Counted from the stretch's first letter, positions 1-12,966 are shown. The stretch is DNA of 64,000 bases from Atrina japonica (GCA_030159075.1 BROG01000109.1:658001-722000); one strand, 5' to 3'. The notes: generated by a model from the letters alone, not told the origin. Numbers and translations: made by a program.

Positions 1-1111
1 TGATATTTTAAATGTTCATATATTTATTTAATTAAATTTATCTATAGATACGCTTAAATAAATAGATATTTTAAAAAAATAAATTATAACACAGATACCA
101 ATTTTCTTACTTTTATTATCACCGAATTGAAAAGAAATTAAACGACATGTAGAAACTACATGTCTCTTTGAGGATCGTATGCGTTTAAAATCAAGAATGC
201 GAAACGATGGAAACCGGAAACTTTTTAATTGGCCTGTAGGCCTAGAATCTATATGTAGGCCCTACAAAAGTAAGTTTAATTGTTAAAAATATTGCTTTGT
301 TATTTGACTCAGTCGTTTCATTTTTTAAATATGACTTTAAATTGGAATTAATATATTTCATGGAAATAATCGTAAGTCCCTATGGTTTCAATACATGCCC
401 CGTTATGATAGTTCGTACAACCGTGAACAGCCGAATAGATTTGTTGTTTTTATTGAAATATATTTTAATTACAAGATGAATACATCTGTCTTCTTTCACT
501 TGATGAATATGTAATTGGAATTGAATCTTGATTTAATTTATGATATTACAAAGTGACCTTGACATTTAGCATTCACGTGACCTCCAGTATCGACAAGACT
601 TATACTCTATAGTATGACGGAAGGTATATGCATATATCTAGTTTGGTGTTCCTCGGTGTTGAAATTTGCCTACAATCTTGTATTTGTCCTTGTCCTTTAT
701 ACTACTATCATGACAGGATTGGAAAGGTGAACTTTTTAACCGCCCTTTTCCACAGGTGTAACCCACTTTAGTACTGGTCTACCCCGCTTGTAGCCAACCC
801 GGAAGAGATACAAGATGGACACAGTGCAAAATGTGATTAACTTTGAAGAGATTGGTATTTAAATATTTCGTAATCTAATAAACGAGATATTTATACAAGA
901 CATTTACCAAGTTGAAATACAGAAACAACTAAAGATCTATATATAGCGTTTCTTAGATAAGTAAATAGGCCTACTTGTTTTACCCGGAACTAAAGTCAAT
1001 TACTAAATCGGATCATAAATACTAGCGGAAGTAAATATTTGTTTTCTTGGATTGATAAATACTTGTTTCAACTGGAACTTTAATTATTGATTCTATAGGC
1101 CTTATACTGAT
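1..1111. other. gene-free AT-rich intergenic sequence
   Basis: No convincing coding region on either strand; the only open frames are short, AT-rich and lack family resemblance. A CCGGAAG (ETS-like) motif at about 799-805 sits just before an ATG at about 814, but the frame closes quickly, so no promoter or gene is called. An upstream noncoding exon of the RBM12-like gene could lie anywhere in this flank and cannot be located by eye. Confidence 0.5.
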
Positions 1112-1370
1112 CCTCCATGGCCGACTGGTTAGAGCATCGCTCTTTTTTAAATCGTGAAGTCTCTCACTTCCTGTCAGCGCATGTTCGAGTCCCGCTAGAA
1201 CCTAAGCTGATTTTTGTAAGAAAGTTTGTCAGTTTACTCGCGGAAGGCCATTGGTCACTTCCCGGGTACATTGTAACCGGGTGCTCTCCTCAGTCATTAA
1301 AAACTGGCCACCACCATATAACTGAAATTTGTTGTGTAGCGTAAAACGGCATTCAAAATTTTAAAATTCA
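1112..1370 (+). mobile_element. tRNA-derived SINE, family A, copy 1
   Basis: The element begins with a tRNA-like head (GGCCGACTGGTTAGAGCATC, A-box like; GTTCGAGTCCCGC, B-box like) and continues into a conserved body with AAACTGGCCACCACCATATA and a 3' end resembling GTTGTGTAGCGTAAAA. The same body recurs at 13,761-13,999 (+) and, reversed, at 33,160-33,402 and 38,688-38,873, with degenerate pieces near 23,105 and 61,425. A tRNA head on a shared non-tRNA body is the hallmark of a pol III-transcribed SINE. It is not a functional tRNA gene because the arms do not pair properly. Family name not assigned. Confidence 0.8.
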
Positions 1371-3754
1371 ATGTCTTTCTACACATAGAAGTAGGGAACG
1401 CGTTATTAACTGACGCTTCCGCACGCATCAATTATCATTGACGCCATTTCGATAACACGTGGTTACTCTATAACAAAACAAAATATTTTTGGAAATTGAT
1501 TGCTCAATGTGATAAAAGTTTGTCCATGAATGAATATACATGTTTTTGGAGAAAGCATTTGTTAAAGCTTAACTTAACGTTTAGTCATGTAAAATAAAAC
1601 TAGTATACCTAGTTCTAGATGATTTCAGACGTTGGGACGGTCTGTGTTGTACAACAGCAAAAGAATGTGACAAGACAACAACATGCGACCCTTCCAAGGA
1701 GCTTCACCAACAATTGACAGAAATGTGTCTTTGGGTCTACATAACTTGTTAAAACTGAAATAATGGACTAACATATAGTGCACATCATTTATTCAGAACC
1801 AACGAGATGTCATTTAACTGATGGATCTAGAAAATTGCTCACGACAACTAACTTCTATATTTCTGTAGGCTAATTATTTCACGAATTAGTTTGTGAACCG
1901 TATCTTGTACCGTTAATTGGTGATGAGAGCAGTCGCTCTTCCAATAAAAAAAATGAAAAAACAAAGTAAAATAGAAATAAAGTTCTAAGAAAAGTCATAC
2001 TTTTCAAGAAAATTGTTTTGAACAGAACCAGATTCTGTACTTTGATACCAAATACAATATCGATGCATTTTTGTGTTTATAAACATTCTTTCAGTCCATT
2101 AAAATAGAGGGGATAAGTACTATGGTGAGAAATTGGTATGGGATGGTACAAAATTACATTTTTAATTTTGAGACCGTGGTGGTCGAGTGCTGTTTTTTTT
2201 TTCAAAATTGGGTCGAGAGACTTGGAAATAACCGTCGATAAAACTACATGTGTGCAGCCGAGGGAAATTCATATTTGATTTGATTAAAGCTCCTGTTTCA
2301 TCGGCGATGGACAATCAATTAATATCGAATTGATTAATAGTTTCACAGAGAAAACTCGGTAAACTCCGTCATCTAGCAACGTTTCACTCATACTGGACAT
2401 TTTGTTCAACCCCACTGCACGTTTTCGATTAACGCCCCATTTTGCCTGACATTTTCTAGAGAACGGCGTCTGTCTTTCTCATATCAAATATTCCTAAACA
2501 TTTTTACTTAATTCTGTCTTGAAACTTTCTACAGCAAAATGACACAGATTACAGGAAAATGAAGTAAAGAAACCTTTTGACACCGTCGTCATTTCTCCAG
2601 AAATATGTAGAATTGTAGAACAGCAGCTGTTTTAGAATGGTTAACTTTAAAAAATGCAATGACGTAAGTGACGAAAAAAACCACGATGTATTGAAATGCA
2701 GACAAATGTAAAGAGATACCTTGTTAGCTTGTTATTTTATTGCAGTCTGTACTCGTAGATACATCGAAATAAAATTACCTTTGCTCTTCTTTCAAAATTA
2801 TTATTATGGATAATTAGTCGTGTCCCAATATAATGCTCACGTAACATAACTTGTTATTCCGTGTACTAGATAGAAATTTGTTTTTAAAATGTTTATTCTG
2901 AAGTGAAGTATTAAAAAAAGATTTCAAACATCACGGTGCTGTAACACTTCCACTGTCATTTAAATCAGGAGTTGAGATTCGAAAATTATTTCTATAAATA
3001 ACGTGGATATGGAACAACAGAAAATTAACAGATTTCCTCGACAACTGGAAAGTTGACCACAGACATTACTTGGGTAGATCTAGCTATCTTAAACTGGATA
3101 GAAATACACGCGCAAATATAATGAATCTTCTTCAAATTCAAAATGTTCTAAAATTGTGTTTAAGGCAAAACAGTCATTGCTATGTTTTCAAATCGATGTA
3201 ATAATGATTAATCCTTCAAAAGAGATGTTCGTAAATTCCATTTGACGTAAATGTTTTGGACATAACATGCCATCAAAATTGTAAGTTCAAATGAGTTGTC
3301 ACATATAAAATAAAGATAGAGAAATTATTAAACTTCAGGAGACGATATACAAAACTAGTGAATATTAGACAACCACTAGGACCACTGAAAATCCAGAGGC
3401 GGGATCAGGTGTTATGGAGGAGTAAGCATCCTTTGTTAACTTGTCACATCTGCCGCGAGTCCACAGTCAAATTCTAACCTCGCCACAATCGGCAAAGGCT
3501 ATCAAACTATCAAACAGGTAACCAAGCTTTTCGTTTAGCGAAACAATGTAATTGCAAAGAATTTGCCGACCGTAAAACTTTCGAAATGTTATCATTAAAC
3601 GTGACTTCTGATATCCTTGTGAGAACAACAGTAAGTAGTTTTCCTCTGTGATTGAAATGTTCATATGTAGGACAAGGCTGGCATACTGGATCAACTGCAA
3701 GCATCTCGTGCAAGCGAAAAAACGAAATTACTACTTTAATGTGGAAAGCTGACA
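1371..3754. other. gene-free intergenic sequence
   Basis: No supported gene or recognisable mobile element. Open frames are short on both strands and show no domain. A short CT/T-rich stretch near 2,190 is the only low-complexity feature. Confidence 0.5.
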
Positions 3755-4170
3755 GTAGGAATGTTGAAAGCATTTTGACGTATACTTTGGTTGTTAATTT
3801 CCCGTCTGTGGTTATAGTAAGTGAAATGATGGATCTCCTTGATTTTGACAAGTATTTGAACAAGTCATTTAAAATGAAATATCGATTATCTGCCCTCTTT
3901 TTTCGTAAACGTTGTCATCTACGCTTTTGAATTTCAGTTAAATAGATCCTTTCACGGTAACTGTAGGAATGTTGAAAGCATTTTGACGTATACTTTGGTT
4001 GTTAATTTCCCGTCTGTGGTTATAGTAAGTGAAATGATGGATCTCCTTGATTTTGACAAGTATTTGAACAAGTCATTTAAAATGAAATATCGATTATCTG
4101 CCCTCTTTTTTCGTAAACGTTGTCATCTACGCTTTTGAATTTCAGTTAAATAGATCCTTTCACGGTAACT
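3755..4170. repeat. 208-bp tandem duplication (two copies)
   Basis: The blocks 3,755-3,962 and 3,963-4,170 read identically by eye, both starting GTAGGAATGTTGAAAGC and ending in CTTTCACGGTAACT. Period is 208 bp. Lack of divergence implies a recent duplication or an assembly artefact. No gene is visible inside. Confidence 0.9.
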
Positions 4171-4207
4171 GTGTTCCTACTAATTTTACCTGCGCACAAA
4201 CACTTCC

Positions 4208-4350
4208 GAGTGGTATCAAGAAGTTTCGTGCTCAAAACATTTCTACCCATGACAATTAGTAACCAATTAAAGACTTATTGTTCCCTGTGTACGATTTAAA
4301 TTTCATTGGTTATGATTTGTGTTGAGTACGAAACTTCTTGTTACCACTCA
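4208..4350. repeat. inverted repeat, about 31-bp arms
   Basis: Left arm contains GAGTGGTATCAAGAAGTTTC (about 4,209); the right arm near 4,320-4,350 reads as its near-exact reverse complement (GAAACTTCTTGTTACCACTC). The spacer is about 80 bp. This could be a small MITE or a remnant hairpin; no clear target duplication was seen. Confidence 0.7.
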
Positions 4351-5669
4351 TATATTTTTAATGTTAACCTCTTAGTAATAATTACTTATAAAATAATGAT
4401 TACTCATGATTTTATGACGTCAGGGCTTAGAAATGTTTGATCATGACTAAGAATTTTAATCATTGTAGTGTTTATTTATGACGCAATAACGTAGAAATGT
4501 TAACTTATGACGTAATGACTTGCTACATTAGCGAAGCTCAAAATGTTGATCAGTGGTGAAAATATTTACCTTTATCGCACATTCAGCTATGTAGTCTGAA
4601 ACTCTGAATCTGAAATTTTTATGCATAAAATAAATTAAAGTTCTGATAAAAGAAACAGTTTTGAAAGGTCGGCTCTTTTTCTATTGGATATTATGATCAG
4701 TTGATATAAGTAGATAGAGGCTGATTCGGTTATCATGTGTGTTGCTTTTGGACCTGGATAACAGTAAATTTGTCTTCAATTTCCAACACAGTATATACCT
4801 TTATTATATATCATTAACATTAATAGATGAAAAGGTACAATATCCAGTTATATATACTGACCACAACAGATTCTTAGGGTGTCATTGTCTTGAGTAATAA
4901 AGCTCGCCCAAACGCGAAGATCGACCCGGAATACTTTTCGGTACGAATTTTTCACACTACGTTTTAGCAGGAGTGAGAACAAACAGCGAACCAATGATAT
5001 TGCAACAATTGATCATCCTCGTGTTCGACTTCATTGCTTCATTCTCCATCGTATTCTCAGTGATTGGGCGAGATTTGATGAGAACATGTTCATGCACTAC
5101 CGTAGAGTCACTAAATTGTTTCCGGAGAAGGATACCCCAAATGTTCAGAGGAGAGACACTGATTGCGAAAACTGCAAAACAAGATCTTTTCTGAAGAACG
5201 TCGGAGAAAGCTCTTTCGCTTGTTCTACTATTTGCAGTAATTAGTAACATTAACATTCGTCCAAAATTTTATGCGCTACTTATTTTTGAAAACCTGCCTT
5301 ATTTAACGGATGTCTTCGTGTAAATACTGTGATAAAAACTAGATTTGGATAGTGAAAAAGAAATAATTTCATTCGGCCTAGATATAATGCAAGTAATGAT
5401 GGTGGGTATTTTCAGACATTGTAGCAGTCTTGTAAAATTGACAACCTCTGCACATAAGATTGCAACGACCAAATAAAATCATATGACATCAGCAGATTTG
5501 AGAATCATCAAGGTTATTATGATTTGTTTCCGTCATGGCGGTTCTGACTGGATTCTGCACACGGCAAGGACACGACAAATAAGGAAATCCAAGCCTACAA
5601 GATACAATCAAGAAGTACATGTAGCTTAAACATATAGGGAATCTATAATGGGCTAGTTTTAGTCTTGTT
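4351..5669. other. gene-free intergenic sequence
   Basis: Nothing supportable. Overlapping open frames occur on both strands at 4,957-5,256, but they look like chance frames: no domain, no splice context and no similarity to known proteins that I recognise. Confidence 0.45.
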
Positions 5670-6020
5670 TATGTGATTAAATTAAGAAAGGTCGTTAAGT
5701 TCGAATTGTTTTGAGAGGTAATAAGATATTTGAATGTGACAATACTAGATTTTCTTACTGCAATATAAATATAGTAAATTTCAAATAACCTGGCGGGTCG
5801 GAGTCTTGTGAACCGTTTCTTGAACTGGAAGAGCTTAAATTGTAGGCGATAAAGCATAACATTTAAATTATACTGACCAGAATAATCGATCCTACTTGTC
5901 ACCATACATAGGAGAGTATCCAGTGAAGAATAAAACGCTTTTCCCGTGCAGCTTGTCATAACCGAAAAGTGAGTAGAATCATCCGTATGATAAACAAAAG
6001 GTTACTTCGCCCCGCCATCT
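5670..6020. repeat. dispersed repeat family X, copy 1
   Basis: Shares an ordered series of blocks with 14,140-14,475 and more weakly with 33,650-33,860: a tract ending GAGAGTATCCAGTGAAGA, then CCCGTGCAGCTTGTCA, then CGCCATCTTATGTGA-like sequence. Copies are diverged, so this is an old interspersed repeat of unknown class. No tRNA head or terminal inverted repeats were seen. Confidence 0.65.
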
Positions 6021-6131
6021 TATGTGACTCGGACAATACATGTTTATCAAACTTTTTATTCCAATTGAGAACTTGTCTGTACATGTCGTGGTTATCTGTC
6101 TAGATGACATGTGTTGACATCATAAATGAGG

Positions 6132-6497
6132 ATCCGAAGTCACCAAATTTATCTAAGCTCAACTTTTATCTCATTATTTTGACTATAATCGTTTGTAAAA
6201 CTTTTGGGTTGAAGTGATAAGGAAACATATTATTTTTCATCATTTTTGCGTCATTTTTATGATTTTCCTGTAAAAAATAAATACGTTGAGTACGGTACTC
6301 AAAATTTGACAACGTACTAAACTTTTTTTAATATTTCGAAGTTCTTCAAATAAGCAATAATTTTAATCATTATTTACAATTGTATACCGTCAATATACAA
6401 TCATGTCCAATTACTGAATAAATTGTGAGTGTTTTTAACTTGAAATCGTGAAAAGTTAGTTGAGCTTGAGTATTGAGTGAATTTGGTGACTTGGGGC
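6132..6497. mobile_element. palindromic MITE, GGGCCGAAGTCACC-type TIR, copy 1
   Basis: The left end reads CCGAAGTCACCAAATTTA followed by AAGCTCAACTTTT; the right end carries the reverse complement (AAAGTTAGTTGAGCTTGAGT and TTTGGTGACTTGGGG). The interior (TTTTGACTATAATCGTTTGT) matches the copy at 12,967-13,287. Long TIRs, no coding capacity and at least two copies indicate a non-autonomous DNA transposon. The superfamily cannot be assigned because no clean target duplication is visible. Confidence 0.75.
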
Positions 6498-7930
6498 TCA
6501 GAAGTATTGTAAAGGAATCTGTTTTTCTTGAAAATGCTGATTTTACTACTGTTAGAAAAGAAAATGATATATCAATAAGATAATATGTATAACAAACAGA
6601 AATATACGGAAAAAATGTTTTACACAGAACTTCCATGACGTAAGTACGTGTATCCTACAGGTTGAATTACCAATCATATTGATGGTGAACCATAGGTATT
6701 ATTAGCATTAAAAAAGTTGTAGATCTATTCATAAAGTCCTAAAGTAATGTTCAAGACGATCGTTTCTGTCAATAAGACTTCATCACTTGAGCTCGAAATT
6801 AATAGGCTATAAATATATATATTTCCGAAAGAAAATGTGGTGTCATACAAGGCCAAATAATAAACCTAAATGTATTGCCAAATCCGTCTAAGAGTACCCA
6901 CTGTAAAAGATTACCAAGATAACTGACTTCATTCAGGGATTTTCCAACAAAACACGGAAAAAAAGATTCAATCCAAATTTCTAAACATTTTATAATTGGA
7001 CTTGTCACGTGGTAGATTTATTTCTTTGCCAGCAATACATTTTTGTTGATCGTTTCTCTGACAAATTGGTGCTATAGACATTTTAGTGTTTATAGGTCAT
7101 GTAATCCCCCCCCCCCATTCCCCACCCCCCAAAAACAACAAAACAAAAGCCACACTGATATCCAGCATGAATGTTGTATCGAGTTTGCGACAACTTCATA
7201 TCACTTATTTAAATATTGTATAACTATTTTGGTAATGATGGGTGTCCGTGTATATGGATGTACAAGTCACTTAAGGGAAAGGGGGCACTTGTGCAAATTG
7301 ATAGAATATTTAGAACATTTCTTATGCTTAGTGATGCAATGAGTCAGACTTATTATCTCTTCATACATTGTATCAATTATAATTTATGTTACTCTCCAGT
7401 TAAAATTATAAAGCAGACCGATATAGATGTACATTTCAGTACTTTGATAAAAATAATTTGCAAAATTTATTTAAATGGTAATGTTTCACAGAACACTTGG
7501 TTAAATTCTCGTCATCAATTTATCTTAACTAATCACGAAATGCCGAAACATACATTTTTAGTTATTCGTACTGCTATAAGTCGACATAATCGAGTAAAGC
7601 ATTACTAAAATAGTTAATAAAAAAAACTTGATAAAATCTCGTTATACTCTTTTGAAAGATTTCACCGATGGAGACATTTTCAGATCTATATTTAAATACA
7701 CAGTATGTGTTTTATTTAAGGGAGGAGTTTTACATTTTCATTCATACTTTCATTATTGTCCTTTATAAGGAATTTGATTTCTTCTTTTCATCAATCTTGA
7801 AAGGTTTTATTCAATGATATCACAACAGAATCAGTGGGTTTACAATTCACACAGCTTATCTTTTTAGATTGATCCATGCATTTTATGAACATTTTCATTG
7901 ACGAAAGACGCACACAAAATTGACAAGAAA
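6498..7930. other. gene-free intergenic sequence
   Basis: Contains a C-rich tract near 7,107-7,130 and otherwise unremarkable AT-rich DNA. A 130-codon frame at 7,216-7,608 (+) has no recognisable domain or promoter context and is not called. Confidence 0.45.
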
Positions 7931-7945
7931 TAACACACACGCATG

Positions 7946-8020
<75 letters not shown>

Positions 8021-8034
8021 GCACGCGTGTGTTA
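7931..8034. repeat. (AT)n microsatellite inside an inverted repeat
   Basis: About 70 bp of alternating AT with two short interruptions is flanked on the left by TAACACACACGCATGCAC and on the right by GCACGCGTGTGTTA, which are near reverse complements. The whole block could extrude as one hairpin or cruciform. Confidence 0.9.
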
Positions 8035-8718
8035 TGTGAAATCCCTCTTCATTTGAAATTGTTTTAATTTCCCTGCCAAATTTCTTTACATTTTAAAACC
8101 CGCTTATTTTGAAATCCTGTTAGTATGAAAGAAAAATTCATTCCCCTTTGATTTCAAAATATCTGGAATTCGACTATATATACACACTTCCTTACAAGTC
8201 AATGTGTTTGGGGTACTCAATGAGACTAAATCTACATTGTTTATCTATATACACAGGGTGACAAAACTTTTCATTTTTCTCTATATATTTCATACAAAAC
8301 CACATTTTTTCAAATAAATATTACAATCCAATTTAATTTCACTACAATTTGCACTATTTAACATTAGTGTTTTAAAGTTAGTTTTTTTGTTATACAATTC
8401 CAAAGTTTTATAGTTCTAAATATAACCAAACTGAATGCGTCGGCATATATAGTTCGTTAAAGTTTAATAGCTTTTCTTTTTGATGATGCGCCGTTTACTT
8501 TTGTGGACTTGATAGTTAAAACATGAAATTGAAATGCTTTCAAAATCAACTCAATTAGATATATAATGCATTTTAAAGTGAAACATCTCAGGCGACATAA
8601 AACATAAAAACGTTGTAATTGTTTTGTAATTCCCGTACAATAATCATTCACTAAAACCTTATTCAGATCAAATGCAATTCTTTCTAAAACGAAAGAAAAC
8701 TTATTTTATGAAATTGTG

Positions 8719-8940
8719 GAGCCGGCCTGCTCGACTCTTGATCGTGAGTTCGGATAAGACAGTAAAACTCGAGGTCCCGTGTCGCAGTAGGTTTCGGTAC
8801 GTTAAAGAACCCTCACTGCTCATTGGCCGTAAGTGCCGAGCATAGGCCAAAATTTGAAGCCCTTCACCGGCATTTGGTGACGTCTCCATATGAAGTGAAA
8901 GATTCTTGAGTGGGACGTTAAACAACAATAAACAAACAAA
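8719..8940 (+). mobile_element. tRNA-derived SINE, family B (TGGGACGTTAAACAACAATA tail), truncated
   Basis: Begins GGAGCCGGCC and contains CTCGACTCTTGATCGTGAG from the tRNA-like head, then the body AGGTCCCGTGTCGCAGTAGG, CTCACTGCTCATTGGCCGTA and GGTGACGTCTCCATATGA, ending GTGGGACGTTAAACAACAAT and a short A-rich tail. Compared with the second copy (15,508-16,752) it has deletions in the head and just after it. It supplies an uninterrupted version of the site where the second copy was hit by a transposon. Confidence 0.85.
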
Positions 8941-9176
8941 CGAAATTGTGATTGTGTGTGTCGAAATTTGCCGAGGTTGCGACGGAAATATCCAGATTTA
9001 ACATGCTCGTTTATACAACGGTGACCTTTAGAGATTTGTAGATTTACGAGTATCGAGATTTGACATGTGCAAGTAATGTCTTATCTACCTTTGTAAATGG
9101 AACAAAAATGTCTGGTACTGGAAGAAACAAACGCTAGGGACGTTTCAAAATGTTTTCTTTTTTTCAAAATTAACTT

Positions 9177-9835
9177 ATACAACACTTTGAAATGACAGTG
9201 GGATATGATAGCTTCAGAGATGCTTTCCAGCATACAACACTTTGAAATGACAGTAGGATATGATAGCTTTAGAGATGCTTACCAGCATACAACACTGAAA
9301 TGACAGTAGGATATGATAGCTTTAGAGATGCTTACCAGCATACAACACTGAAATGACAGTAGGATATGATAGCTTTAGAGATGCTTACCAACATACAACA
9401 CTGAAATGACAGTAGGATATGATAGCTTTAGAGATGCTTACCAGCATACAACACTTTGAAATGACAGTAGGATATGGTAGCTTTAGAGATGCTTACCAGC
9501 ATACAACACTTTGAAATGACAGTAGGATATGATAGCTTTAGAGATGCTTACCAGCATACAACACTGAAATGACAGTAGGATATAATAGCTTTAGAGATGC
9601 TTACCAGCATACAACACTTTGAAATGACAGTGGGATATGATACCAGTTGGCTATTCTAGCTTTAGAGATGCTTACCAGCATACAACACTGACATGACAGT
9701 AGGATATGATAGCTTTAGAGATGCTTACCAGCATACAACACTGAAATGACAGTAGGATATGATAACTTTAGAGATGCTTACCAGCATACAACACTGACAT
9801 GACCGTAGGCTATGCTAGCTTCATAACCTCAAAAT
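9177..9835. repeat. minisatellite, 53-55 bp unit, about 12 copies
   Basis: The unit begins ATACAACAC(TT)TGAAATGACA and continues GTAGGATATGATAGCTTTAG. Starts at 9,177, 9,232, 9,287 and 9,340 give periods of 55, 55 and 53; the short form lacks two T. One copy near 9,640 carries an extra about 20 bp. Units are highly similar, indicating recent homogenisation. Confidence 0.92.
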
Positions 9836-10400
9836 AAATTACGCCATGATTAGGCGAACATTTCGATGTGGCATGCTAACAGAGGAATTTGGGATTTGCA
9901 ATTGTTCTTGTTGTTGAGACCATCTTTTATATCTAATTGTCGTATTCGAATGGACTTGGGAGTTTCGATTATCCGTTGGTACTTCATTTTACTTCAGAGA
10001 TCGGAGAGTAGATCTATTAGCAATACCATATACAGAATTTTCAAAACCTTTAAGGATTTTGTAAATACATGTAACTGTACATTTAAAATAAAGAAAGAAA
10101 GAAATAAGTGAATTAGTCAATATTGATTGATAAATATATAAATCTTGATATTTAACTCGCATTTGCGCCAAATTTCAAAGTACAACACATTTTGAGTGAA
10201 TGTATCAGTACAAACTTTGTAGAAATTTCCGAGATATTAAAGGTATTAGGTAAATTCATTAGGAAAATAACAATAAAATCAGATAATAGGTTAAATAAAA
10301 TTAAACACGCACAGTCAGGAATAGAGAAAGGAGAAATGGCGATTATAAACGTTATAGAGAACTGCAGCAAAGATGACTTGAGATGTGTTCAACAGTTTGT

Positions 10401-10401
<1 letters not shown>
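9836..10401. other. gene-free intergenic sequence
   Basis: No supported feature. Short open frames overlap on both strands and are not protein-like. Confidence 0.45.

Positions 10402-10469
<68 letters not shown>
10402..10469. repeat. (CT)n microsatellite
   Basis: An uninterrupted CT dinucleotide tract of about 68 bp. Open frames across it (Leu-Ser or Arg-Glu runs) are artefacts of the repeat. Confidence 0.97.
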
Positions 10470-10472
<3 letters not shown>

Positions 10473-10829
10473 AATTACTGTGGGAATTGGACGGTGATAA
10501 TTTATATTTCAATACTTGCACTTTTGACATATATTATTTCTAGGTATTTCGGTATCATATACATGTTTTGGTGAAGAATTTTTATTTTATGAATTCTTTA
10601 AAATAAATCGCCCCGCAGGTGCATCAGATATGAAGAATAAATTACTTGTATAGCCTATAGTTGCTTGTGGAGGCCACATTCCACCAGCTCGTTGCTGTAT
10701 ATATTAAGAGTTAAACGCCACGTATTGCTGTTTTCAATTGTATCGTTTTAAATGAATGTTATGTGACCAGACAGCGTGCCCGTGATGGTATCAGCATATA
10801 AATGATTAGGCGCTGTGATGGTATCAGCA

Positions 10830-11010
10830 ATGTCACAAAACAGTAATGTTGACACTGTGACAGTAATATGAACACTGACAGTTATGGTGACAGTAATGTT
10901 GACACTTTGTGACAGTAGGCCTAATATGGACACTGACAGTAATGGTGACTGTAATGTTGACTGACAATAATGTTGTGACAGCAATATTGACATTTACAGT
11001 AATATTGACA
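10830..11010. repeat. irregular GACAGTAATGTTGACACT repeats
   Basis: Repeated short motifs such as GACAGTAATGTTGACACT and ACTGACAGTAATGGTGACAG at variable spacing, degrading into the longer array that follows. No coding signal. Confidence 0.75.
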
Positions 11011-11034
11011 CTGGCATGTAATATGTAGTATAAT

Positions 11035-12236
11035 AATTAGAACATTACATAATTTAATTATAATGTCAACGAAATGCAATAATTAAAATGTTAACGTAAT
11101 GCAATAATTAAGTAATGTAATGCATTAATTTGAATGCTTTTGCAATGCAATAATAAGAACGTTATATAAGGCAATAACTAGAACGGTAATAATGCAATAT
11201 TTAAAACGTCATGTAATGCAATTATTTGAAGTTTAATATAAATACCTTTATTAAAACATTGTGTAATGCAAAAATTAGAATGTTACATAATGCAATAATT
11301 AAAATTTTAACGTAATGCAATAATTAAAACGTTGCCCATTGCAATAATAAGAACGTTACATAATGCAATAGTTAGAATGTTCCTTAATGCAATAATTAGA
11401 ATGTTACATAATGCAATAATTAGAACGTTACATAATTCAATTAGAATAAAATAATGCAATAGTTAGAATGTTCCGTAATGCAATAATTAGAATGTTACAT
11501 AATGCAATAATTAGAATGTTACATAATTCAATTAGAATAAAATAATGCAATAATTAGAATGTTACATAATGCAATAATTTGAACTTTAATGTAATGCAAT
11601 AATTAGAATGTTACATAATGCAAAAATTAAAACCTTGCGTAATGGAATAATTAAAATGTTTCGTAATGCAATAATAAGAATGTTGCATAATGCAATAGTA
11701 AGAATATGAATGTAATGCAATAATAAGAATGTTGCATAATGCAATAGTAAGAATATGAATGTAATGCAATAATTAGAATGTTGTGAAATGCAATAATCAG
11801 AACGTTACGTAATGCAATAATTAAAACGTTATGTAATGCAATAATTAGAACGTTATGTAATGCAATAATTAGAACGTTATGTAATGCAATAATTAAAACG
11901 TTATGTAATGCAATAATTAGAACGTTACCTTATGCAATAATTAGAACGTTACAAAATTCAATAGTTAGAACTTACATAATGCAATGATTAGAATGTTACG
12001 CAATGCAGTAATTAAAGCGTTACGTAATCAATAATTATAACGTTACATAATGCACTAATTAGAACGTTAAATAATGCAATAATTTGAACGCTACATTATG
12101 CAGTAATAAAAACATTACGTAATGCAATAATTAGAACATTACGTAATGCAATAATCAGAACATTTCGTAATGCAATAATTAATACGTTACGTAATGCAAC
12201 AATTAGACCGTTAACATAATGTAATAATTAGAACGC
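11035..12236. repeat. 1.2-kb minisatellite, about 23-bp unit
   Basis: About 50 units of the form TAATGCAATAATTAGAACGT plus TACG or variants, with period 22-25 bp. Blocks of near-identical neighbours alternate with diverged ones, indicating local unit duplication. There are no unique spacers, so it is not a CRISPR array. The unit contains ACGTTACGTAA-like partial palindromes. No transcription unit is apparent. Confidence 0.93.
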
Positions 12237-12966
12237 AGTGTTGTTATAAGCTAAAGTCGTATATAGAAATGTTTACTTGTGGAAGTCTTTAAGCCTGATA
12301 TATTGTACATAATCAATAACATTTACATACAGACTGTAATTTCATTGCAGGTATACAGAATGATTGTATAGTTATTTCAATAACACAAGTGTTAAGTTGC
12401 CACGTGACTCAAGTCTTAGCCGCTTTACCTTTTTGGCGTAGGAATACATAAATATTTAGGAAACCCTTTCTATCATTTTGTACTACAAAACAAACGAAAC
12501 TCACAGAAAGAAATCAGAAACACAAGACTAGGGCCAACTATATATACTAAGTCTGTAGTACAGGTCCGTATCACGATGGATCTAGGTCATGTTATGACTA
12601 TCTAGAAGCACAGGTCACAGAGATGAAGATGAAAGTTACTATCGCACTTGTCTGATTAAGAGAGAAAAAAAGAGAGTTGGGCCTAGTGCAACTTTGTCAA
12701 CATCTCTGATAAAAGAGAGTTAGGCCTAGTACAACTATGTCAAGCATATCTGATCAACAGGTCGCTTTGCCTTTACTGGGTATTCCTGTCAGAAACATGT
12801 CGTCACTGACATCATGTGAAATCGACTCTCGCTAATTCTGAGGCCCATCTTGTTTTCTCACAACCTGCAATGTCAATGCCGAGCATGCGTAGTGCTGATA
12901 GGTTTCTCAGTTATTGACGGGATACTATATGATGATCGTGTTCGTGTTATAAAATATACATGAATA
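12237..12966. other. gene-free intergenic sequence
   Basis: No supported feature. Contains one short local repeat of GAGAGTTGGGCCTAGTGCAA near 12,673 and 12,714. Confidence 0.45.

Noticed and set aside
4957..5256. Overlapping 99- and 73-codon frames on opposite strands
   Set aside because: No domain, no splice context and no recognisable similarity; likely chance.
9177..9835. CRISPR-like or gene array
   Set aside because: Direct head-to-tail 53-55 bp units without spacers; a minisatellite.
10192..10574. Ser-Leu-rich frames over 10,402-10,469
   Set aside because: Products of the (CT)n tract, open in several frames on both strands.
11035..12236. CRISPR-like array
   Set aside because: No unique spacers separate the units and the genome is eukaryotic; it is a minisatellite.
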